A stretch of DNA of 64,000 bases from Portunus trituberculatus (taxonomy: Eukaryota; Arthropoda; Malacostraca; Decapoda; Portunidae), in contig NC_059300.1 of NCBI RefSeq assembly GCF_017591435.1, forward strand, positions 9,361,558 to 9,425,557. Reading direction: 5' to 3'. Below the pieces are notes generated by a model, which worked only from the letters and a program-made list of their open reading frames with translations, did no database searches and had not been told where the DNA came from. Below are positions 11,949 to 26,904 of this stretch, piece by piece. Within the stretch, counting starts at the first letter, position 1, and every line of letters begins with the position of its first letter. The position numbers and the translations under genes were made by a program.

Positions 11949-12375
11949 ATAAGACATTCCTTTCGCACTAGACCAAACTTACTAAAAGATCTAACATTTT
12001 ACAAAGTTAACCAGTTATCTCATTATAATATGAAATAACTATTATTGGTATGACAGTAATAAGGCATATAGAACATTTATACTACAAACTTGTATATAAC
12101 ACTTCTTAAAATGCCACGCTCATCTGAAGCATTGCAAAACCCGCCACGATTTCGTCAGCGAGCTCAGAGTGAACCAAGTGTGAAATGCTTAAGAATTATC
12201 GAGCAAAGTTTCCTTCTTGTATAAAACATGTTTTATAAAACTCATGATTGTATTATTGTAGAACTATTGTAACCTACTGTTGCTCTTTGTGTCCTGTACC
12301 AGTCAAATACACCATTACCGACTCAATACTCTGTGGTATGTTTTTCTCTCTGCCTTTGCACTCCCAATGACTCTC

Positions 12376-12518
12376 TCTTTTCGTCTTGTATAGCTGAAAA
12401 AATCCCTTGGGTCCGTCTTTGCTTGGCTGGCTAACCTCAAAACGAATATGGGTTGAGGGTAGCCAGCAAAGCAAAGACGGACCCCAAAGGATTTTTTCAG
12501 TTATACAAGACGAAAAGT
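12376..12518. repeat. Foldback: about 60-bp inverted repeat with 20-bp loop
   Basis: The left arm (about 12376-12436) and right arm (about 12457-12518) are nearly perfect inverse copies with about four or five differences. Shared blocks include TTTTCGTCTTGTATA, CTGAAAAAATCC and TCCGTCTTTGCTT, and their reverse complements. The right arm is continuous with the reverse-transcriptase fragment that follows, so the left arm is an inverted duplicate of LINE sequence. Transcribed, this would form a long hairpin. Confidence 0.9.
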
Positions 12519-13345
12519 AGAGAAGAAATAGGTCCATTAAGGACAACAAATGGGGAAATGGCTAGTTATGCGGAATAGATTAGTAGAATTATGAACGAGT
12601 ATTTTTTAACTATCTTCACCCCGGAGAACACACAAGAAATCCCAGATAGCGAACAGATATTTAGGGCAGAGGATAGTGAAAAGCTGACAGATATTCATAT
12701 AACAAAGACGATGGTAGAACAGGAGATAGATAAACTAAAGAAATTCAAATCACCAGGACCTGATGAAGTATATCCATGGGTTCTAATGGAATACAAGGAA
12801 GTCGTCAGTGAGCCTCTAGCGGTAATTTTTAGGATGTCACTGGAGTCTGGTGAGGTACCTACAATGTGGAGAGAAGCTAATGTGGTTCCCATATTTAAGA
12901 AGGGAGATAAAACCCTAATGTCTAATTACAGGCCTGTCAGCTTAACTTCAGTTGTGGGTAAATTAATGGAATCAATAATAGCGAAAAACATTAGGGAACA
13001 CCTAGACAAACACAGCTTGATAAATCAAACACAACATGGATTTACGAAAGGGAAGTCGTGTCTTACAAACTTGTTGAGCTTTTATAGTAGGGTTTATGAG
13101 GCGGGAGATAAAGTTGATAATTATGACATTCTATACTTAGATTTCAGTAAAGCCTTTGACAAGGTACTTCACCAGAGTCTCTTAAAAAGGTTAAAGCACA
13201 CGGTATAGAAGCTACAATATTAGGTTGGATTAAAGAGTGGTTAGACGACAGGCGACAAAGGGCAGTAATTAATGGATCGAATTCCGAGTGGGGAGAAGTA
13301 GTTAGTGGGGTGCCACAGGGCTCAGTTTTAGGGCCATTATTAAAT
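12457..13345 (+). pseudogene. Non-LTR retrotransposon reverse transcriptase fragment (LINE copy 1)
   Basis: Remains of a LINE pol gene of the jockey/CR1-like group. Visible conserved parts in order are FKSPGPDEVYPW (residue region before RT-1), VVPIFKKGDK then SNYRPVSLTS, HGFTKGKSCLTNLL, LDFSKAFDKV and SGVPQGSVLGPLL. The frame breaks near 13203, where the next block (ATILGWIKEWL) continues in another frame, and an in-frame stop lies upstream near 12577. The sequence ends abruptly after GPLL, before the F/YADD catalytic box, so it is 3'-truncated and inactive. It has no (AC)n tail and differs in sequence from the AC-tailed copies at 28-44 kb, so it belongs to another family. It carries the foldback at its 5' end. 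Confidence 0.9.
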
Positions 13346-14073
13346 TGAAGTGTTTAAAAATATGATGCATTTGACAATAATCAAGAGAAGCAATGTGAGA
13401 GCCACTGAGATTTAAAGTATATTCCTCATGGGTGTAAATGAAATATGAAATAGTTTGAGATAATGTATTATTATATAACTACCAGATTAATCCATTCATC
13501 AAGATCTAAAGCTGGATCTTATGGAAAGCTTAAACAAAAAGTGTTTGTGGCTATGTGGGTGGTGGTTCATGCTATCCAAAGATCTATCAAATCTGAATCC
13601 ATGCTGGCTAGTTTATGGTTAGACATCTCAGTACCTTACAAGGCACAAGATTTCAGGTGATAAGTTGCATTGTTCTGCTGACGATGTTAAATTCATCCAA
13701 ATACATGAATGAAATGGACACTGTAAAGTGTTCACAACAATCATGTTTTATTTTGTAGGCAACCGTCAGCCTACCACCACCACACTTGCTGGCAGTATCT
13801 CGTGACCTGTGTTCGGTTGATCGGCTTGGCCTCCTCATTACTACAGTAATCAATTTATTTGCAATGCGTTTTCTTCATCTTCTTGGTCTTTTAAGTAAAA
13901 TATCTATGTTATTGATACTCAGTATTTTCATTGTATATTTAGCTCACTGCCATTAACTAATTCACTGAGACGTATCTACCTAAAGCTGGGACTGGCGTTG
14001 CCCATTTACTTATCATGTTACTCTCAATGTCCTTTCATTTTACTTACATAAAATGCTTTACTGTGACCCACGC

Positions 14074-14075
<2 letters not shown>
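13346..14075. other. Unique intergenic sequence after the LINE fragment
   Basis: AT-rich, with no family match and no splice-supported open frame. Confidence 0.45.
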
Positions 14076-14155
<80 letters not shown>

Positions 14156-14177
14156 CAAAAAAAAAAAAAAAAAAAAA
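14076..14177. repeat. (TA)n array followed by poly(A)
   Basis: About 37 TA units, then GAAATAC and a run of about 20 A. The order (TA)n-unique-poly(A) could be a retro-insertion tail, but no body was identified. Confidence 0.95.
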
Positions 14178-14393
14178 TGGACGTCACAAACTTTCTTTTT
14201 TTCAACATTTGCTAAAGAGCAAGTATGAAGTACAAAATATCACCCGCTCAATAACTTCATGGAAAACCCTTCCTCCCACCTAAAGTATATGTCTCTCGTA
14301 ATATAACCAATTGCACATATACTGCCGATCTGGTTCTTTTAAAAATGATCTACAACTGTGCTGTTATATCTGTCATGCTTTTGTATGTTGAAG

Positions 14394-14570
14394 GATAGTG
14401 CTGCGAATGGAGAAGGAAGATTAAACACAGCGGCAGCGTATGGCCAGCAGACAACAATGGCACCTCACCTGACTAATAACCTCGACAACCAAGATCTTTC
14501 CTCGGTGTCTGGCACAGGTGATGACTCTTCAGGTTCTTCACACACTATGGCTCAACACTACCTTCTTTAG
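14394..14570 (+). CDS. Orphan terminal-exon candidate, low-complexity acidic/Ser-rich tail
   Basis: After a T-rich stretch ending GTTGAAG, a phase-0 frame of 58 codons runs to TAG. It begins DSAANGEGRLNTAAAYGQQ, contains DLSSVSGTGDDSSGSS and ends HTMAQHYLL. The composition (S, T, N, G, D, A) looks like a disordered protein tail and not like the AT-rich noise frames nearby. It cannot be joined in frame to the visible KChIP exon D by either candidate donor (joining gives an immediate or early stop). It may belong to an unseen gene or a processed fragment, or it may be chance. No family is recognised. Confidence 0.25.
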   Translation, partial: DSAANGEGRLNTAAAYGQQTTMAPHLTNNLDNQDLSSVSGTGDDSSGSSHTMAQHYLL

Positions 14571-17070
14571 CTCAAAGCAGTATATAAAATTAAAGCCTCA
14601 CTAACAAACAAAACTTTTATGCCAGCCTCTTTCTCTAAATTTACCAAGCTGATGCGTGGCCTTCGTATGAGAAGGCTGATGCTGCAAGGATCCGAGCAAT
14701 CCGAGGCTTCATGACTCTTGATTCGACTCGAGACTAGTTCAAGTTGGTGCGAAACTATTCTAGGAACTATTACCATTTCTTAGAATACCTGCCAGCGTTG
14801 TGGAAAACCTTATTTATTTATTTTGTTTATTCAGTGGTTCACAATGTTATTATGTAATGTTACATATATTCACACAGTGTAATCACCTCGAAGGGTATCG
14901 TGAAAAAAGATCGCCTTCACTGCGTACAGCCATGCATCTCTTGTTCCTCCTACGTCATGGGAATGCCGCACTCCAGAGACCTTGCTAAAACCCAAGCTGA
15001 TTAGTCATCAAAAAGAAATTCTTTTCATTACTCTCAGCGATCTCATACCTTTCTTTTCATCCATATAAACACTATCATCTGTGAAGTTCTCCAAATAAGC
15101 AACAAGAACTTAACTATACCTTTCTGATGTAGCCTATCTTTGAAATCCTTCCCCTAACACAGACACACATTACTTTGGGAAACCTTATAAATAATTATGC
15201 AGAAAACTAAAAAAAAATAAAATAAAAAATAAAAATAAAACGTACATGAAATTAATCCAAAAGCTAATTTTTTTTTTCTTTCGTAAATCAGCTTTATTGC
15301 TCCCTTAGCAGCTAAACCCTTACTATAAATTTAGGTAAACCATCTTCCTCATCTGCATGTAGCTTACTACTCGCGTGATTAGTTACCATCATGAGGAATG
15401 ATTCCGCAATGGATTGGCAGGCATGCCTACCTTATAACTGATGGAGTGAGAGAAATATTGATCATGATCATGTAATAGCAGTTTAATCTGTTAAGCACTC
15501 TTACTTTCTCATCACAAAACAATGTCTACAAAATAAAACTAATTTAATGTCTTTATAGTGAAAAATTACATTTACAATACCAGTTGCTAAAACAGAGCTC
15601 TTTTACTATATTGTTATTTTGTGAACTTCAAATGATTTATGGTCTTGTGATCTATCAAATTCATTAAATATTATTCCTTCTATAGAAACTAAACTATTTC
15701 AAAATGTAATAATAATGCTACTGAAACAAGAATGAATCACTTGTCAAATGAACTTTTCCTCTGCTAGAGTGATGGAGTAATGGATATGAACATGGTTTTT
15801 GAGTTCTTTCTGTAAGAGGGGAATGGGTGGCTGAGGGAACCAGTAGGTGACCATAGGTGAATGGCCTACACCACTGTGTGAATATCTAACCTAATCATGC
15901 AACTAAATGGACTGATGAAATGCAGCTGCTATGATTAACCTCTATGGTCCAGAAACAAGACAAAAATACCACCACATACAAAAAGTACTTAAGGATCTGT
16001 TGGAAGAGCAGGCAATATAAGATTCATACTCGTATATGTATGGCAGTACAACACATACATAAGATAAAAAAATAAAAGCAATATGTAAGGATGGTGAAAA
16101 ACTAAAGATTATGTCAGAATCTATTGAAAACTTTCATAATATCAAAAGCAAAGGTTTATGGAGGCATTGCAGAACAGCCTGTAAAGGAGGTTAACATGCC
16201 ATGAACCTCCAAAATGGAGCAAGACATCAAAGTATGATAATATTGATGATCATCATCATTTATTAAAGGATGGAGAATGGCCCAAGCTTCACCTGAATAC
16301 AAGGGCCCAGTAGGGTGATGCTTGGGCCCTGCTGATGTAGAATTCATTAAGAAACTTATAACTAATAATATACATTAAAATGAAATATCTATGGTAGCCA
16401 AAAGTAACAAAATGTGTGAAAGTGACTTGGATGGATACATAGACCTTCTTTTCTAACAACAGCTTATATGCAAGGAAATCGGTAATTTCCTTGTATTGAT
16501 AATGAGAAATTAAAGATTTGGAAACTAAATACAGTTCTTTCTTGTGGTATCAATATCAGTTTACTATAACACCAAAACTGAGAGAAAAATGCATATAATA
16601 TTTTCTAGTTTTATATTTCAATAACTAATCATACAAACCTATTGATTATGCTGAAATAAGATGTACCCTTCAAAATGCTGAATTGTGGTAATGATAATGA
16701 ACCAAAGCATTGCAAGGGACTTTCAACTGTAGTGGGGTAATATGACAACTGGTAGCTTGGCATTAAATGTGTATTGTTTGGGTCAGGTATAGTAATATGG
16801 CACCTTTGGCCTGACACCAGGACCGGCATCTAGACTTAATACTAGACATGTGCATGATGAAAGATGCAATAAACTATGTAACAAGTGGAATAAAATTATG
16901 AAATTATGCTGGATTATGCTTGATTTCTTTTCATTGCAGCTCTTTTGGCCTTAGAGAATAATTGTTTGTTTCCTGTTGTTTATAACTATGAACAATACCT
17001 TAATACAGTGATCAGATGGAACAGGCACCATATATCAAACCCCATTTACATTCACTGACGTATTAGCAAA
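14571..17070. other. Intergenic sequence between the two host genes
   Basis: About 2.5 kb of AT-rich sequence with no supported gene. A stretch near 16190-16335 is somewhat richer in G/C (GGCCCAAGC ... GGGCCCAG) but shows no known structure. Confidence 0.45.

Positions 17071-17160
<90 letters not shown>
17071..17160. repeat. (AT)n microsatellite
   Basis: About 45 uninterrupted AT units in intergenic DNA. Confidence 0.98.
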
Positions 17161-17162
<2 letters not shown>

Positions 17163-17406
17163 CTGCAATTACTTAAGTACATTAAACCTTTTCATGATTA
17201 TTTGAGGGAGAGGAAATGACTGACTTCATTCTGGCTTATAGAATCATACTTATCCAGACAATCTCAAGTCAGTGAGTGTCCTAATCTGACTATATTTTAT
17301 TTCTTACTCAATTATATCACACTAATGAATGTTATAAATGAGTATGAAACTCTTTTTTTACGTACAACATGGAAATATCATGATGAGAAGGGATATAGAA
17401 ATCACA

Positions 17407-19714
<2,308 letters not shown>

Positions 19715-19735
19715 TCAGACTATGGTTCCTTGCAA
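19715..19735 (-). CDS. slo2: Slo2/KCNT channel, last exon (six codons, TIV end)
   Basis: After a T/C-rich tract ending TTCTATTCAG on the minus strand, a phase-0 continuation reads LQGTIV and stops at TGA (19715-19717). The end fits a class I PDZ ligand (Thr at -2, Val at 0); vertebrate Slack channels also end in such a motif. An alternative acceptor 16 bases further on (CATAG before 19719) would skip this stop. It would give an exon running SDPRRHLGLHESGS and WVVLVGSPAHAPHDFDG to a TAG near 19480. The first acceptor has the better pyrimidine tract and is preferred. Confidence 0.5.
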   Translation of the reverse strand: MQGTIV

Positions 19736-20126
19736 CTGAATAGAAGGGACGGAGGCCTCTGAGCCACACTCTTCAGGAGGTGTAACCTGCAGTGTAGAAT
19801 ATACTGCATGTAGAGGTTGGGAATACTAAAATTATACCAAATGTGAAAGAAGACTAACACAATATGTGTAATTATCTAACTCAAAAGAAAACACATGATT
19901 TAGTAATGTAATGAGACTGGATTTGATACACATAATGTTCAAGGAAAGAATAAAAAGTCTTTCAGAAACCTGGAAAAATACTTCTGAAATAAGATAAGAT
20001 AAGAAACAGAAAGTATTCAACACAAATAAGAATGATAGCTATTTTATCATTTTATAAAACATTCCTCAATATAAGAATTCTGACTAAACATTTTCTGTTG
20101 ATATTTACGACACAAACATCTTTTCC

Positions 20127-20163
<37 letters not shown>

Positions 20164-21408
20164 TTACAAAATATCTTTGATTTACCAAGTTAATAATAAA
20201 AAAGGTTCACATTAAAATTATCATGCTTTATTTTAACCCCTTCCCAGCAGCAGGCCAGATGAGTGTAATACCAAATAAAAAAATTGTCTATATAGAGACT
20301 ACTGACTTTCATCCATACGTCTAATGTATAGTTTCCCCACAAATGGGTAGCCCAGATTTACAACTATATATAGACTCTGCTGCAAAGCAGAACAAAAAAT
20401 TGAATCTATATGTTTTATTTGTGTTTGACTGGTGATAATGTATGTCAATATCTTTGTATGAATGTTTGGAGTTTCTCACATCCAGGACTTGTGACCTGAA
20501 TGTAGTTTACTTCCACTTTCCTTCCAATTTTTCACATACATACTTGTTTTGTACCTATTCATTTTGAAGCAACGTTACTGGTGTGTGGTACAGTTCTTTC
20601 TCCTTGACATGATAGGCTAATAATAAAAGAAAGTGGAAAAAAAGGCAAAAATTTCCAGTATTAGCTTATGTGCATAGCACATCCACCATCGACAAAGCAC
20701 AAGCAGTGATTGGCCTTGAGAGGCCATGTTGACCAGTGTTTGGGTGTTTGAGATGCCAAATAATGATTTTTTTATGTCTATATAGAGATCATGCTACAAC
20801 TTGATGCAGTAAAATATGAACAAACGCCTAAATATAGACGATCCGACAAAAAGTTCCGTTTTTTAAATGTCTATATATAGATCCTCTGCCCGGAAGGGTT
20901 AATAATATGCAATTCATTCTTAAAATCATACTGATCCATAATCACTGAGCTTCACTGCCACAAAGCATCACAGTCATATGTGAGGGAAAAAAAACTCTCA
21001 TAATGATGATCATCTCACAAACTATCAATATGGATCTAATTTAAGTTCCACCTTCTAAAAATAGATAAATAAATAAATAAAATAAAAAACTCTGTATTAC
21101 ACAGACTTTTACCCCATTTAGATAGTTTCTATGCCTAATTTCATCACTTTATATCCAAACATTCCTCTGTAGCAATGCACCTATAGCACATCCATTTACT
21201 TTGACTTTAACTTTGCTTCATTTTTTATCCAACATTATATCCATGCATAATTATTACATTTAAAAGTGAATACATGTACATTTCCACTTTAATATAATGA
21301 ATTGTAATAACTTTCACAAGGCCAATCATTATGTACTTAGGCTAAGGAAAATTTATGAAAAATTATATAGGTATTTACAGTGCAAATGAAGCAACTATTG
21401 TACCATAC
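19736..21408 (-). other. Slo2 intron (penultimate to last exon)
   Basis: A 1.7-kb intron with a GTATGG donor. It holds a poly(A) run at 20130-20160 (+ strand) and the TTAA-flanked inverted-repeat element at 20233-20902. Confidence 0.6.
20233..20902. mobile_element. 670-bp TTAA-flanked inverted-repeat DNA element
   Basis: Begins TTAACCCCTTCCCAGCAGCA and, read from the other end, TTAACCCTTCCGGGCAGAGG, so both edges carry TTAA and a matching terminal repeat. Several CTATATAGA-type motifs recur inside near both ends and in the middle. No transposase is visible. It fits a piggyBac-type non-autonomous element unrelated in sequence to the 214-bp MITE. Confidence 0.75.
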
Positions 21409-21608
21409 CTCTAGACCGATGGACCCATTGGTAGGAATCTTGATAGAGCCCGTTCGCTCGTCACGTGTGAGTGGTGTGAGCGGGCTGATGCCAAGTTCCT
21501 CAAAACTATTTATCTTACGTGATGCTTCCAGGCCGAAGCGAAGAGAATTGGAGCGTCTCATGAGGATGTCATCCACTCGGAGAGAATTGGAACGACCACG
21601 GACATATC
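21409..21608 (-). CDS. slo2: Slo2/KCNT channel, Ser/Arg-rich cytoplasmic tail exon
   Basis: A 200-nt exon on the minus strand from a CCAACAG acceptor to GAG before GTATGG. It starts in phase 1 (joining to give SPGYVRGRSNSLR) and ends in phase 0. It encodes RGRSNSLRVDDILMRRSNSL, RFGLEASRKINSFEELGISP and LTPLTRDERTGSIKIPTNGS, ending IGLE. The twice-repeated R-R/G-x-SNSLR motif is a basophilic-kinase type site (R-x-x-S), so this tail may be regulated by phosphorylation; that is inference. It is the part of Slo2 beyond RCK2, which is variable across animals. Junction phases fit both neighbours. Confidence 0.88.
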
Positions 21609-21734
21609 CTGTTGGGGGGGACATGGGGACGTGAAGGGAATCTAAAGCTACTAAGGAGCCCAGGAGGGGAGCTGAAGGGAGAAGGGACCAGAGGAAGAAT
21701 AAGTTAGAAGAGGGCCTGATACTATAAGATGATG

Positions 21735-21903
21735 ACAATAATAATAATAATAATAACAATATTAATAAAAATAATAACAATAGCAAAATAATAATAATAA
21801 CAATAACAATAATAATGCTAATAATAATAATAATAATAACAATAATAATAATAATAATAATAATAGTAATAATAATAATAATAATAGTAATAATAATAAT
21901 AAC

Positions 21904-21946
<43 letters not shown>

Positions 21947-21975
21947 TTGACAATAATAGCAATAATGATAATAAA
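21735..21975. repeat. (AAT)n imperfect array
   Basis: AAT units with AAC, AGT and GAT variants in a Slo2 intron. On the minus strand it is (ATT)n and yields poly-L open frames. Confidence 0.96.
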
Positions 21976-23075
21976 TGTGTCATGGAAAATTACTTGTGAA
22001 TGATTTGAAGGCTTATTATCAAATCAATAAAAATACTAATAGGTAATCTTAACTTGATATCATTCATTGTTCATTAATTTCCAATGCAAAACAATTATTA
22101 TTGTGATCACAAAAATAACTTTTATATACTTAAGAAAATAATGCCACCAAAATCTAAGGTTCCTACATGCTTAGATATTTTGTTGTCAGACTGCTAATGT
22201 TATTGGAACACAGAATTCGTGACTTTACCATTTGTACAAAGTTATAATACACACAGTCATAACTTTTTATATGGCTTGGGATAAGAATTTAAACTCTGAG
22301 CTGATTACTAGAGCATGATAAAAATTAAAGATGTTATTGTAAAATTAAACCTGTATGCACTATTTGTATATACTAACTTGAGTCACATCAATGTCTGATC
22401 AGCTCTATCAGCCCTAAAGCCATCTTCCAGCAAAAATTGGCTATGCAAGTACATACATATGTATGTGGTAAGTTAGCAATTGGTAGCATGGTAATGTGCA
22501 CAGCTGTGATGATGCAGGGAGCTCTGAATGATCAGTACCACACTATCTTGAATGTGTTTGCATATTATCTTTTTGGAAACTGTTCAATTCTATTGGCTTA
22601 CAGAAATTTCTATTTTAGTTAATATTCATTTGGATTAACCTATCAAGCTGGATGACAGTTGGCAACAGAACCCCCACGAATAAACAGTATTTAAGACCTT
22701 TGCTTCCTCTGGCAAGCAAATCACCATGAATGACAAGATATAGAATTGCAAGCTCGCAACTACTGTCCATGAATTCTTAATAATAAAAGCAAAAAATTCC
22801 ATATAAAGAAAACAAGATCAAGTAAAGAAACTCGCTTGAGATTTATATAACATTATCTTTGTGCTAAGACTTTCGTTTGCTAGCATGGCTGATATTTCTT
22901 TGCTTTATTGCAGGCTTAACACATATTACTTCTGTTAGCAATGTGGTATACCATCACTTTAGATTTGCACAAACTAATATGTATATGATATAGAACCGCA
23001 TAACAAGTGACATTAAATTACTTCTAGTATATTAAAGCCCATAAAAAAATCATTAAAATTCATGATGACAATCAT

Positions 23076-23102
23076 AATAATAATAATCACAATAACAATA
23101 AC

Positions 23103-23160
<58 letters not shown>

Positions 23161-23203
23161 GTAATAATAAAATAATATCAATAGTAGTAATAATACTACT
23201 AAC

Positions 23204-23259
<56 letters not shown>

Positions 23260-23315
23260 TAATAATAACAATAATAATAATAATAATGATGATAATAATA
23301 ATAATAATAATAAAA
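23076..23315. repeat. (AAT)n imperfect array
   Basis: Second long AAT array in the same intron, with interruptions by CAATAAC, TCAATAGTAG and GATGAT. Confidence 0.96.
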
Positions 23316-24884
23316 CAATAACACAAAAGTTTAAACTTCCACCCTAGGAACATCTTTAGTGCAAAATGACAAGTAAAATGGATTAATGACAACAGAAGAG
23401 ACTATATTTCACTCTGGTGAGAACATGCCATGACAAGTAATCATATCATAAAGAAAATTATCAGAATAACAGGCCCATTTCCACACTTAATAAAATGTGG
23501 AAAAAATAAGTATAATCTGTAAGTAAATAGGTTCACACTGGTAACATGCAGCATTCAAGCCTAAAACAATAACTCACCACTTTCAGGAAATATTCTACAT
23601 TATGAGCTTTCTTTTATCAATTCATTACTTAAGATCATTCCAGTGAGCATCAACCTTTAAAAGAGAGATGCATCCACACCATATATAGTTTCAGAAGCCT
23701 CATTCTTAAGTTTATCATAATCGTGACCTTGTTTTAATTTTCCCATTCCATGTTATCCTTCATCATACCATGTCCTCTTCTCACTCTAAGTCTGAAACAA
23801 CATGACAGTGATCATAAGATATTTAAACTCATTCCTCACTATCTTCTTCTAGTCTGCTATACTAATATCTACTATTTGAGAAACAATACATTATAAATCA
23901 TTATGCATCTTTCCTTCACCAGCACTGACCATTACACAATAAGATGGCTGACAGTTTTTTTTTTCTCCTTAACTCATTATTTTCCAGTTTTCTTCAAACA
24001 CTGATCTATCTTTGGTTATTACATTCCTTGATCATCTTTATTATCATGGATAGATTGCGAATGATAATGAAAGAATGTAAAAGATGGGGAAGATATTGTT
24101 AAACAAGGAAATCAAGCCTCTCTTCAGGAGATCACTCATCATTAAATTCCTACCAAGTCTCCCAGTCATTTCATAATATGAAATTGAATCTCATTATCTC
24201 ACTGATTTCAATGCATAGTATCTATGACATAGCTAAATGTTTGGTCTCTCAACTAAGTCTACAAAAACAGTTCTCTTCATACCCTTGTGCAATAATTCTA
24301 GCATATTTCTTATCTTTATACTCTTTTCCATCCTCCTCCTCATTCTCTTATGTGTTATGAGATACCATCATACAGTGGAAAATAACTTAATAGATTAATC
24401 AAATCAAATTTTCTGTAATTATATATTTCAAAACAACAACCTGGTATTGAACTATGACAATGTGAACTATAGATATCAACAGTTTATCAGCAGTTACTAG
24501 ATTACTATCCTAATTCAGGTTTTTCCTTAACCTGAGATGCTACACATGCATTTTTCAGTTTCATATAACAAAGCATGAACATGCTATCAGGCTGACTCAC
24601 CTGCAACTAGAAACCATATTTCTTTTGTTACTTACAGATGTTATTATACCTTTCATCTATTTGTAAAGAAATGCAAAACTAATTAATATTTTTCTCTCAG
24701 AATTTCTAACCAAGACAGAATATTGATAAAAAACCATACTTGATTATTACAAGGTGATCATGTAATCCTATTTTTACCCTAATTTCTTTTTTCATGTATA
24801 CCAAACAATAACCTAAGACACTATCCTTGTGATATTCCTATCTCCTTATTTTACTGAATAGATATGTGTACTTTCCTTTCGATT

Positions 24885-24887
<3 letters not shown>

Positions 24888-24970
<83 letters not shown>
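24888..24970. repeat. (AT)n microsatellite
   Basis: About 40 AT units with a single ACAT interruption near its right end. Confidence 0.96.
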
Positions 24971-26054
24971 CATACAGACTTTTCTGTACTTTTCATGCCT
25001 TGTCATTCATATGATTAATATTTGACTTTCATAAATGTATTGACATGCATACACAAATTTAACTCACTTCCAGCTAGCTCTGCATCATCTGTATAAAAAG
25101 CAAACCCCATTAAGCTTAAAACTACTATTTTTTTTCCGTTTATTCATTTATCTATTTTATTCAAACTATCATGTGCATTTGATGAAACCAATTAATGGTT
25201 TTTGTTTATAGCCTTTCTACCAATGAACACACTATTTATCTCATCAATAGTGCTTCCACAATGCCTATTTTTGGGTGTGTGACATACTGTAAAACCTGCA
25301 AAATGGACAGTGGTCCAATAAATAAATAATAATTTCAAAATTTTTCTTATGTAGGGGAGACATTGACCAAAGGCAACAAAGCTACATTAAAAGTAAAATT
25401 GGCCCACTGAGGTGCCAGTCCTTAAACAGAGTCAAAAGGTAGTAGAAAATTACAGGATTGCCTTGAAACCTCCCACTTGAAAGACTTCAAGTCATAGAAA
25501 GGTGGAAATACAGAATGAGGCAAATAATTTCAGAATTTATCTGAGTCTACCAGTAACACATTCAAATAAACAATTTTTGAGTCTTACCAAATCCATTTAT
25601 CAACTCATTATCATGCAGTTGTTTCTTAAACAAAGCAAAAAAATTTTAGGTAGCAAAAAACTTTGTTGAACACTGTACAAATAAGTAGGAGGGCTTATAG
25701 TATTCATAACAGCAAGCCCAAGGGCAGCATAGCCAGAGGTGGAAAGAGAATAAAGATAACTGTGATAGTAAACAAGTTCTAAGAATAATTTGTGCCTTAT
25801 CATAAAATGTAGTATGTGGTGGATCAGGAATAGGTGAAGCTGATGATGGATGAGGTGAACTTCTCAGTACTATTTCAGAACATGAAACAGTGCAGTCATG
25901 TACCAACAACCAACAAATGTATGTAAGAAGGTATGACTCAAAGCCCTATAATAAAAATTACTAAATGATGACCTAATAGGTAGTATACCTATGATGTGAA
26001 GAAAATATTTATGCATGTAGTGCAAACATATATGATGGTGATAAAAATGGCATA
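24971..26054. other. Unique intronic sequence
   Basis: AT-rich, with short frames that have no splice support or family resemblance. Confidence 0.45.
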
Positions 26055-26904
26055 CAGTGAAACCTCAGTTTATGAACTTAATTATTTCCTGAAGGCATTT
26101 CATGAATTGAAATGTTTGAGAACTAAAATAATTTCACAGGAATCAGTGTAATATAGATTAATCTATTCCTGGATCCAAAGGCTGCATTTGAGAGAATGAC
26201 TTGGCATGCACCCTGCGGTCCCTGCAGCACATATCTTCTATCAAACACTTTTGTGCATCTCTCAGCTGAGATAAACAAAGGATTGTTGCTATAATAATGG
26301 CATCTAACTGACAGCAAGACTGCATACGCTGACCTTCCTGATGGTGTTTATCATGCATCACCAGCTGTCCTGGAATAGATGAGATGCCTCTGTTCTTTAA
26401 TCAGATATGTTGACAAACATGGTAGCCCAAACAAACATCTCGTGGAATCTTGTGAGTCCTAAGACTTGCTGTACTATAAAAGTGTCTTGGATATACAGTA
26501 TTACTTTTTTCTAGTGTTCCACATTTGAAATAAAGTTATTGTTTTCTCTTTTTCTTCATTTCAATTGAACACTAGAAATATTTTTAAGATGCCTTACTGG
26601 TATGACTTTCTTTATTTCCACTGTAATACACTTGGGCTTCTTAACACCACTATCACTAACACATTTCACTTTCTTGATAGACATAATGAGGCCTAATGTA
26701 ATGCACCACAAGAAACACTGTTTATGGTGTGGTACCATGAGAACAACTGACAGTCTGTGTGATGCCATCTCATGCCAAAGCCACCATCTACATATTTGTT
26801 GACCAAATTTTTGTTTGTGGACCAAGACAAAATTTGTAAAAAAAATTTGGTTCATCACCCAATTTGTTGATGCACACGGGTGTTTGTCAACTAAGGTTCC
26901 ACTG
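26055..26904 (-). mobile_element. Tc1/mariner-superfamily (pogo/Tigger-like) element, 850 bp, decayed
   Basis: Inverted termini CAGTGAAACCTCAGTTTATG and, from the other end, CAGTGGAACCTTAGTTGACA are each flanked by TA, the target duplication of this superfamily. On the minus strand near 26560-26690 a frame reads KKVKCVSDSGVKKPKCITVE followed by IKKVI-x-x-RHLK. It resembles the N-terminal helix-turn-helix start of CENP-B/Tigger transposases (basic stretch, then ITxExKxxIIxxH). No catalytic domain is visible, so it is internally deleted and inactive. Confidence 0.65.
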
